A stretch of 64,000 nucleotides of DNA. It comes from Brachybacterium sp036311905. Lineage in GTDB: Bacteria > Actinomycetota > Actinomycetes > Actinomycetales > Dermabacteraceae. The translations under genes were made by a program, and so were the position numbers. The stretch spans positions 83,248 to 147,247 of the forward strand of contig NZ_JAZDCH010000018.1 of assembly GCF_036311905.1 (NCBI RefSeq). The letters run 5' to 3'. The notes below the pieces were generated by a model. That model saw only the letters and a list, made by a program, of their open reading frames with translations. It was not told where the DNA came from and ran no database searches. Position 1 is the stretch's first letter. Every line of letters begins with the position of its first letter. Below, in pieces: positions 58,200 to 64,000 of the stretch.

Positions 58200-59413
58200 G
58201 CGGAGGTCTCCTGGGTGGTGGGGGTCTGGGGGCCGACGGGGGTCCAGCGCGAACCGTCGGCGTCGCTGGCCTCCACAGCGGCGAGGACGCGCTGCACGTG
58301 CAGCGCCTCGGCGAACGACGGCGAGGGGTCGGTGCCCTCGCCGATCGCGCGCACGAGGTCGACGACCTCATGGGTGAAGGTGTGCTCGTAGCCGAGGCCG
58401 TGGCCGGTGGGCCACCACGCCGCGGCGTAGGGGTGCTCCGGCTCGGTGGCGAGCACGCGGGTGAAGCCCTGACGGCCTGCGGGTGCGGTCGCGTCGTAGA
58501 TCTCCAGCTCGTTCATGCGCTCGAAGTCGAAGGCGACCGAGCCCGTCGAGCCGTTGATCTCCACGCGCATCGCGTTCTTGCGGCCCTGCGCCATGCGGGT
58601 CGCCTCCACGGCGCCGAGCACGCCGTTCTCCAGGCGGACGGAGAACAGGGCAGTGTCGTCGACGGTGACCTGCTGGCGCTCGCCGGAGGTGTCGCCCTTG
58701 CCGCCGAGGCCCTGCATCGCGCCCGCCGCGGGGCGGGTGGGGACCACGGTCTCGAGGGTGCCCGAGACGGCGACGATGTCCTCGCCGGAGAGCCACTGGA
58801 GCAGGTCGATGACGTGCGCGCCGATGTCGCCGAGCGCGCCCGAGCCGGCCTTCTCCCTGTCGAGTCGCCAGGTCATCGGGGCGTCGGCGTCGGCGAGCCA
58901 GTCCTGCAGGTACTGGGCGCGGACCTGCAGGATCTCGCCCACGAAGCCCTCCTCGACCAGCTGCCTCGCGTAGGCGAGCGCGGGGGTACGGCGGTACGAG
59001 AAGCCGCAGATCGAGCGGATCCCGCGCTGCGCGGCCTCGGCCGCGGCCGCCGCCATCTCCGCGGATTCCTCGACCGAGTTCGCGAGCGGCTTCTCGCACA
59101 GCACGTGCTTGCCCGCCGCGAGTGCCGCGAGGGCGATCTCGTGGTGGGTGTCGCCCGGGGTGCAGATGTCGATCACGTGGATCTCGGGATCCTCGATCAG
59201 ATCCTGCCAGCGGGTGGTGTGCTGGGCGAAGCCGTACTGCTGCGCCGCCGCGGCGACCGCGGACTCGGTGCGGCCCGCGATCGTGTGCAGCACCGGCGTG
59301 AGGGGCAGGTCGAAGAAGCGGTGCGCGGTGCGCCAGGCATGGGAGTGGGCGGCCCCCATGAAGCCGTAGCCGACGAGGCCGACGTTCAGGGGCTGGGGGG
59401 TTGAGTCAGTCAT
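58196..59413 (-). CDS. Gfo/Idh/MocA-family oxidoreductase
   Basis: A 405-residue sugar dehydrogenase: NVGLVGYGFMGAAHSHAWR (Rossmann turn GYGFMG), HVLCEKPLANS (EKP) and GSGALGDIGAHVIDLLQWL with the D-x-x-x-H catalytic pair. AFAD-like insert regions make it longer than average. The sequence type (GYGFMGAAHSHAW) is the one usually found in ABC-sugar operons, where it acts on disaccharides or glucosides after uptake. ATG 59413 has SD AAGGAGA, 28 bp after the permease gene. Confidence 0.88.
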   Translation of the reverse strand: MTDSTPQPLNVGLVGYGFMGAAHSHAWRTAHRFFDLPLTPVLHTIAGRTESAVAAAAQQYGFAQHTTRWQDLIEDPEIHVIDICTPGDTHHEIALAALAAGKHVLCEKPLANSVEESAEMAAAAAEAAQRGIRSICGFSYRRTPALAYARQLVEEGFVGEILQVRAQYLQDWLADADAPMTWRLDREKAGSGALGDIGAHVIDLLQWLSGEDIVAVSGTLETVVPTRPAAGAMQGLGGKGDTSGERQQVTVDDTALFSVRLENGVLGAVEATRMAQGRKNAMRVEINGSTGSVAFDFERMNELEIYDATAPAGRQGFTRVLATEPEHPYAAAWWPTGHGLGYEHTFTHEVVDLVRAIGEGTDPSPSFAEALHVQRVLAAVEASDADGSRWTPVGPQTPTTQETSA

Positions 59414-59441
59414 GGACGACGGGGTCTCCTTCAGGGTGGGG

Positions 59442-60254
59442 TCACTTCCCGGAGCCGGCGGTCATGCCGCTGACCAGATAACGGCGGCCGAAGGCGTACA
59501 GGATGATGATCGGGATCGACGACAGCACGACGGCCGCCATCACCACGGGGACGTTGGTGGCGTACTCGCCCTGGAAGCTCCACAGTGCCAGGGGAAGGGT
59601 GCGCTTGTCCGGGCTCTGGGTCAGGATCAGCGGGAACAAGAAGCCGTTCCACGACATCAGCGCCTGGTAGACGGCGACCGTCACCAGCGCGGGCCGCACG
59701 ATCGGGAAGGCGAGGCGCCACATCTTTTGCCACTCGGTCGAGCCGTCGATGTCCATCGCCTCGAAGAGTTCCTTGGGGACGTCCCGCAGGGAGTTGGAGA
59801 TGATCAGGATGCTGAGCGGCAGGCCGAAGGCGATCGCGGGGATCATCAGGGCGACCAGGGAGTCGTACATGTGCAGCCGGATGATCATCAGGTAGATCGG
59901 CACGATCGTCGCCTGGACGGGGATCGCGAGTCCCAGCAGGAACACGCTGCGCACCGGACGGAACACCCTTCCCGTGCCGCGGACGATCGAGTACGAGGCC
60001 ATGAAAGCCATCAGTACGAGCGGCACCACGGTTCCGACGGCGACGAGCACGCTGTTCAGAAGGTACCGGGTGAAGTCCGCCTCGAGCACGGCGAAGAAGT
60101 TCTCGATCGCGACGGGCGCCGAGGGGAGCACCGGGTTCGAGCCGAAGTAGGTCGAGATCGACTTGAAGCTCGTGATGATCACGAAGTAGATCGGGAGCAG
60201 GACGACGCCGAGCCAGAGCCAGCCGAAGGCGCCGCCGATCCAGTTGCGCTGCAT
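59442..60254 (-). CDS. ABC sugar transporter permease (MalG/CUT1 type)
   Basis: A 270-residue inner-membrane permease with six helices. WLWLGVVLLPIYFVIITSFKS is helix 1. The cytoplasmic EAA loop is FEAMDIDGSTEWQKMWRLAFPIVRPAL (landmark EAMDIDG...P), which contacts the ATPase. The SD GGAAGGAG lies in the end of the upstream permease gene, 1 bp away. No ATP-binding subunit is encoded here, as is usual for CUT1 systems in actinobacteria that share one MsiK-like ATPase. Confidence 0.9.
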   Translation of the reverse strand: MQRNWIGGAFGWLWLGVVLLPIYFVIITSFKSISTYFGSNPVLPSAPVAIENFFAVLEADFTRYLLNSVLVAVGTVVPLVLMAFMASYSIVRGTGRVFRPVRSVFLLGLAIPVQATIVPIYLMIIRLHMYDSLVALMIPAIAFGLPLSILIISNSLRDVPKELFEAMDIDGSTEWQKMWRLAFPIVRPALVTVAVYQALMSWNGFLFPLILTQSPDKRTLPLALWSFQGEYATNVPVVMAAVVLSSIPIIILYAFGRRYLVSGMTAGSGK

Positions 60255-60255
60255 G

Positions 60256-61239
60256 TCAGGCTCCTTCCATCTGGCTGGCGGAGGTGTCCCGGCCGCCGAG
60301 CCGCTGCACGCCGAGCGCGAGGCCCAGGCCGATGACGACCAGCATCACCGCGAGGGCGCTGGCCACGCCCATCTCGTTCCCGCGGAAGCCGGTGAGGTAC
60401 ATGTCGAGCGGGAGGATCCGGGTGGCCATCCCCGGACCGCCCTGGGTGAGGACGAAGATGATGTCGAAGTAGGTCAGCGCGCCCACCACCATCAGTGTCG
60501 AGCTGGTGATGAGCGTGTACTTCAGCTGCGGCAGGGTGATCGAGAAGAACTGGCGCAGCCTGCCGGCGCCGTCGATCTGCGCCGCCTCGTACATCGACTG
60601 GGGGATCTGTCGTACCGCGCCCTGGTAGATCAGGGTGTGGAAGGGGATGAACTGCCAGGCGATGATGAACAGCAGGACCACCCACACCAGCACCGGATCG
60701 CCCAGCCAGTTCTGCTTCAGCAGGGGCATGTCGAGACCGTTGGCGAGCCCGAAGTTCGGGTCGAGGAGCGACTTGAAGGTGATCGCGATGGCCGCCGAGG
60801 ACAGCAGCAGGGGCAGGAAGTACAGGATCGCGAGCAGGTTGCGGTACCGCTGCTGACCGGCGAGGAAGGTTCCCAGCAGGATGCTCATCGGGGTCTGCAG
60901 CAGCCAGGTCGCGACGATCATGACCACGACGAGGCCGAGCCCCTGCCAGGTGGTGGGCCGGGTGAGCGCCTCGGCCCAGCTGGTCAGGCCGGTGAACTCG
61001 ATGGCCCCGATGCCGTTCCAGCTGGTGAAGGACAGGGCGGCGACGCCCACCAGGGGGAGCAGGGCGAAGAAGCCGAAGAACAGCAGCGCGGGCAGCGCGA
61101 ACAGGACGTGCGAGATCTGCACGCGCTCACGGGAGGGACGCGGGGCGGTGGCCGCCGTGTCGGAGCGACGGGTGGCGGACGCTGACGCGTCGGCTCCGCC
61201 CATGGTGCGCGGCGCGACCGACGGGGAGAGCGCAGTCAT
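60256..61239 (-). CDS. ABC sugar transporter permease (MalF/CUT1 type)
   Basis: A 327-residue permease: a disordered 40-residue Ser/Ala/Arg lead, then six helices beginning HVLFALPALLFFGFFALLPLVG. The EAA loop is YEAAQIDGAGRLRQFFSITLPQL (landmark EAAQIDGAG...P). FIPFHTLIYQGAVRQIPQ precedes it. It forms the heterodimeric channel with the next gene. It starts 2 bp after the stop of the binding-protein gene. Confidence 0.9.
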   Translation of the reverse strand: MTALSPSVAPRTMGGADASASATRRSDTAATAPRPSRERVQISHVLFALPALLFFGFFALLPLVGVAALSFTSWNGIGAIEFTGLTSWAEALTRPTTWQGLGLVVVMIVATWLLQTPMSILLGTFLAGQQRYRNLLAILYFLPLLLSSAAIAITFKSLLDPNFGLANGLDMPLLKQNWLGDPVLVWVVLLFIIAWQFIPFHTLIYQGAVRQIPQSMYEAAQIDGAGRLRQFFSITLPQLKYTLITSSTLMVVGALTYFDIIFVLTQGGPGMATRILPLDMYLTGFRGNEMGVASALAVMLVVIGLGLALGVQRLGGRDTSASQMEGA

Positions 61240-61241
61240 CC

Positions 61242-62564
61242 TCAGGCCCCCTTGCCGGCGGCCATGTTCTCCGCGAACTGCTCGGGGGTGATGGCTCCGA
61301 GGAACAGCTGCTCGGTGTTGACGAGCAGGGTCTCCGCCTCGGTGGGCTGGAGCGCCTGGTCCCAGGACTGCGTGAAGGCCGGGGCCTCCTGGATCGAGGA
61401 GTAGACCCACTGCAGGTACTCGGCGTCCTCGCTCGCCGCGAGAGCTTCGTCCTGGCCGACGATGACCGGCACGGAGCCGGACGCGATCAGATCGGTCGCG
61501 ACCTGGTCGGACATCGCGCCGTCCCGCAGGAAGGCCTTCGCAACCTCCTTCTCCTCGTCGCTCGCCGCGGAGGAGAGGGACAGGTAGTTGCAGGGGTTCC
61601 CGACCAGGTTCGTCAGCTCGCCCTCGCCGCCGTCGATCGTCGGGAACGGACCGAATCCGAGACGGCCCGCCTGCACGAAGTCGCCGCCGCTCGCCTTCAT
61701 GCTGCCGAAGGTCCACCCGCCGTGGAGCATCAGCGCGGCCTGGTCGGTCCACAGCAGCGCCTGGTCGGTGTTGGAGTCGGCGGCCATCGACTCGAAGCCG
61801 TCCGCGAAGGCGCTCGCGTCGACGAGCTCCTTCACCTTCTCGCCCATCGCGATGACCGAGTCGTCGAGCCAGGCGTCGGACTCGCCGGCCGCGATGCGCG
61901 CGAAGACCTCGGGGCCCCCGATGCGGTCGAGCAGGTACTCGAGCCACATCATCGAGGTCCAGCGGGACTGCGCGGCGAGGGAGATCGGAGCGACTCCGGC
62001 GGACTTCGCCTTCTCGACCACGCCGAGCAGGTCGTCCCAGGTCTCCGGGGCCTCGCCGCCGATGGTCTCGAGCACCGTCTTGTTATGGAACAGGATGATC
62101 GGCTGGGTCGCGCCCTGCGGGACCGCCGAGATCTTGTCGTCGACGGTCGCGGCCGCCCAGACGGACTCGACGAAGCGGTTCTTGTAGTCCGCGTTCTCGT
62201 CGAGCCAGCCGGTCAGATCGTCGACCTGGGACTCCTCGACGTAGGTGCGCAGACCGCCGCCGCCCCATCCGTAGATGATCGTCGGGGCCTCGCCCGCCCC
62301 GATGGCGGTGCGGATCTTCTGCTTGTAGGCGTCGTTCTGGAAGAAGGTCAGATCGATCGTGCCCTGGTCGCCCTCGTTGAAGGCCTCCACCGAGTCGCCG
62401 TAGATGGTCTCGTTGGGCTCGCCGGACAGCGCCCAATAGCTCGCCGAGTTGCCGCCGCCTCCACCGGAGCCGGGGCCGGCGGTACCGCAGGCGCCGAGGG
62501 TGAGCGCGGAGAGCCCGGCGGTCGCGCCGAGCAGGGACCGACGGGAAAGAGGAAAGTTTCGCAT
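61242..62564 (-). CDS. Extracellular sugar-binding lipoprotein of the ABC transporter
   Basis: A 440-residue family 1 solute-binding protein. The signal peptide LSRRSLLGATAGLSALTLGAC has twin arginines (possible Tat export) and a lipobox LGAC, so it would be lipid-anchored. SASYWALSGEPNETIYGDSVEAFN starts the mature lobe (landmark), TIIYGWGGGGLRTYVEE, VPQGATQPIILFHNKTV and ALMLHGGWTFG are typical of the CUT1 glycoside-binding class. ATG 62564 has SD CAGGAG. It heads the operon, with a near-consensus promoter and a LacI-type dyad about 80 bp upstream. Confidence 0.9.
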   Translation of the reverse strand: MRNFPLSRRSLLGATAGLSALTLGACGTAGPGSGGGGGNSASYWALSGEPNETIYGDSVEAFNEGDQGTIDLTFFQNDAYKQKIRTAIGAGEAPTIIYGWGGGGLRTYVEESQVDDLTGWLDENADYKNRFVESVWAAATVDDKISAVPQGATQPIILFHNKTVLETIGGEAPETWDDLLGVVEKAKSAGVAPISLAAQSRWTSMMWLEYLLDRIGGPEVFARIAAGESDAWLDDSVIAMGEKVKELVDASAFADGFESMAADSNTDQALLWTDQAALMLHGGWTFGSMKASGGDFVQAGRLGFGPFPTIDGGEGELTNLVGNPCNYLSLSSAASDEEKEVAKAFLRDGAMSDQVATDLIASGSVPVIVGQDEALAASEDAEYLQWVYSSIQEAPAFTQSWDQALQPTEAETLLVNTEQLFLGAITPEQFAENMAAGKGA

Positions 62565-62641
62565 GACCTGCTCCTGAGTGTCGTCATTGACGGGATCGGT
62601 CGACAGCGGGCAGGGAGGCCCGAGCCGGGGAAAGTAAGAGC

Positions 62642-62670
62642 AAATTACCAACGAAGTTTCGTCGGGTCAA
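62642..62670 (-). promoter_or_regulatory. Promoter of the sugar ABC operon with embedded operator
   Basis: On the minus strand: -35 TTGACC (62670-62665), an exact 17-bp spacer, -10 TAATTT (62647-62642). The spacer holds ACGAAACTTCGT (62662-62651), a dyad with ACGAA/TTCGT arms centred between the two boxes, the ideal site for repression by the adjacent LacI regulator. The whole 366-bp gap 62565-62930 otherwise holds no gene. Confidence 0.75.
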
Positions 62671-62874
62671 CAGGCACCCGATCCGAGACCGGATCGAGAC
62701 GGTTGCAGTCGTGACCTGCAGGTTCGCGTGATGATCCGGGCGGAGTCGCTCGCGCTTCCCGTCTCGACCGCCAGGAGGACTCTTCGACGGGCGGGGTGTC
62801 GCATGTCCTGGGCTACCTGCCGCCCGGGCGTGCGACCTGCGCCGCGAGCCGTTGCATCGGTTCAGAGTCGAGAA

Positions 62875-62883
62875 GAAAGTTTC
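62875..62883 (+). promoter_or_regulatory. GAAAGTTTC dyad upstream of the LacI gene
   Basis: GAAAGTTTC (GAAA/TTTC arms) lies 47 bp before the LacI start. A second copy is at 62552-62560 inside the first codons of the binding-protein gene, and the operator at 62651 has the related core GAAGTTTC. The set suggests autoregulation by the same protein. Confidence 0.45.
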
Positions 62884-62930
62884 CCGATGAGTATCCTGAC
62901 CGCGAGAAGCGACGGAGAGGAGCCGGGTCG

Positions 62931-64000
62931 ATGGCGACGAACGGTGGGAACACGGGGCGCGTCACCCTGGCGTCCGTGGCGGAGCGAGCCGGGGTGTCCC
63001 TGGCGACGGCGTCGAAGGTGATGAACGGGCGCGGGGCGATCAGCAGCGCCACCCGTGCCGCCGTGGCGGAAGCAGCCCAGGAACTGGGGTACGAGCAGCG
63101 TCGACGCAAGACCGGGCGCCGGCGCCAGATCGGACTCCACCTGGAGTCCGTGGACAGCGGGTACGTCATGGGAGTCCTCGCCGGAGCCGTCCATGCCGCG
63201 CGGCGGGCGGACGTCGACCTGATCGTCTCGAGCCTCAATGGCGGCGGGCTTACCCGCGAGTGGATGGCGGAGATCGCCTCGCAGCAGGCGGAGGGGGTCA
63301 TCGCCGTGGTGACCACCATCGGCCCCGAGCACCTCCGCTGGAGCCGCAGCCTCTCGCTCCCCCTCATCGCCATCGACCCCGTCCTGGCGGAGCCGGAGCT
63401 GGAGGGGCTCCTGACGGTGGGGGCCACCAACTGGGAAGGCGGATCCGCCGCGGTGCGGCATCTGCTCAGCCTCGGGCACACCCGGATCGGACTCCTCGCC
63501 GGTCCTCCCGGCTCGGTGCCGGGGCGGCAGCGGGTCGAGGGCTATCGCAGTGCGATGGCGAGGGCGGGCCTGGAGGTCGACGAGGAGCTGGTGGACTCCC
63601 GGGCCTTCACCGCCGAGGCGGGCGAGGAGGGGGCGCGGCGGCTCCTCGACCTCACGGATCCTCCGACGGCGATCTTCGCAGCGGCCGATCCGCTCGCCCT
63701 CGGGGCGCTCCGTGCCGCGGAGGCGCGCGGCGTCCGGGTGCCGGAGCAGCTCAGCGTGATCGGCTTCGACGACACGATGATGACCCGCTGGACCACGCCC
63801 CCGCTGAGCGCGGTCAGTCAGCCCCTGTTCTCCCTGGGGCAGGTCGCGGTGGAGCGCCTGCTGGCCCTGGCGGCGGATCCGCAGGCCTTCGCGCATCCGT
63901 TCCAGCTCGAGACCCGGCTCGTCGAACGGGGGTCGACAGCGGCGGGGGGAAAGGGGGCAGACGGTTTGGCCCACAGGGGGCCAGACTGGTGTCTTCGCCA
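62931..64000 (+). CDS. LacI-family transcriptional regulator (3' end beyond window)
   Basis: At least 356 residues, open to the window end. HTH: VTLASVAERAGVSLATASKVMNG, followed by the hinge helix region ATRAAVAEAAQELGYEQRR. The effector domain has QIGLHLESVDSGYVMGVLAGAV, GHTRIGLLAGPPGSVPGRQRVEGY, PTAIFAAADPLALGALRAAEARG and the classical VPEQLSVIGFDDTMMTRWTTPPLSAVSQP (landmarks). It is divergent from the binding-protein gene and is its likely repressor. ATG 62931 has SD GGAGAGGAG. The family normally ends near residue 340-350, so the stop should lie just outside or the tail is unusually long. Confidence 0.9.
   Translation, partial: MATNGGNTGRVTLASVAERAGVSLATASKVMNGRGAISSATRAAVAEAAQELGYEQRRRKTGRRRQIGLHLESVDSGYVMGVLAGAVHAARRADVDLIVSSLNGGGLTREWMAEIASQQAEGVIAVVTTIGPEHLRWSRSLSLPLIAIDPVLAEPELEGLLTVGATNWEGGSAAVRHLLSLGHTRIGLLAGPPGSVPGRQRVEGYRSAMARAGLEVDEELVDSRAFTAEAGEEGARRLLDLTDPPTAIFAAADPLALGALRAAEARGVRVPEQLSVIGFDDTMMTRWTTPPLSAVSQPLFSLGQVAVERLLALAADPQAFAHPFQLETRLVERGSTAAGGKGADGLAHRGPDWCLR

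Overview
The window is about 64 kb of very GC-rich DNA with dense coding, many ATGA/GTGA start-stop overlaps, leaderless-looking genes, DUF222/HNH and mycothiol-dependent-type (MDMPI) genes. This points to an actinobacterium of the order Micrococcales. Brachybacterium or a close relative is my best guess, from gene style and composition only. No rRNA, tRNA, CRISPR array, insertion sequence or phage module was seen.

Layout. (1) 1-10.2 kb is a myo-inositol catabolic divergon. iolD, iolA and an IolE-like dehydratase run left, followed by the broken-looking start of a Gfo/Idh/MocA gene at the edge. iolC, a Cgl0158-type barrel protein (candidate IolJ-step aldolase), iolB, iolG and a HutC-type GntR regulator run right. 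The 0.6 kb between iolD and iolC carries two GntR-like palindromes. (2) 10.3-19.2 kb holds a leftward operon of SDR, D-apionate-lactonase-like protein and nucleoside hydrolase, then a VOC protein, a Ser-rich hypothetical protein, an M81 (MlrC-type) peptidase and a divergent GH29 alpha-L-fucosidase with a LacI-like site between them. (3) 19.4-26.4 kb has a START/DUF899/DHFR-type operon, a small membrane protein, an aldo-keto reductase, an SDR, a methyltransferase and an acyltransferase. (4) 26.4-30.0 kb is a translationally coupled NUDIX + PLD-helicase-DUF3427 pair, a plausible defence or repair module. (5) 30.2-34.7 kb holds a tiny SVLSIGS-repeat protein and an Hsp90-type ATPase coupled to a 741-residue helical/TPR-like partner. 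(6) 34.8-36.5 kb is dhaK-dhaL. (7) 36.5-53 kb holds regulators (LuxR/STAND, LacI, WYL, MarR), a LacI-controlled ThuA + dehydrogenase operon, membrane proteins, DinB-like and SRPBCC proteins, an MFS transporter, and a DUF222/HNH gene interrupted by one in-frame TAG. (8) 53-64 kb is a second carbohydrate locus: a stand-alone Gfo/Idh protein, then a six-gene leftward operon (binding protein, two permeases, Gfo/Idh, ThuA, Gfo/Idh) facing a LacI regulator that runs off the right edge.

How it fits together. The window is mainly a carbon-acquisition region with several separately regulated sugar or polyol modules: inositol under GntR, and two or three loci under LacI. Six Gfo/Idh/MocA dehydrogenases and two ThuA proteins suggest oxidation-first breakdown of inositols and glycosides. 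Convergent junctions are marked by long stem-loops, two of which share the same sequence. Start codons were corrected from Shine-Dalgarno (SD) sites, codon use and operator position wherever the longest open frame was implausible.
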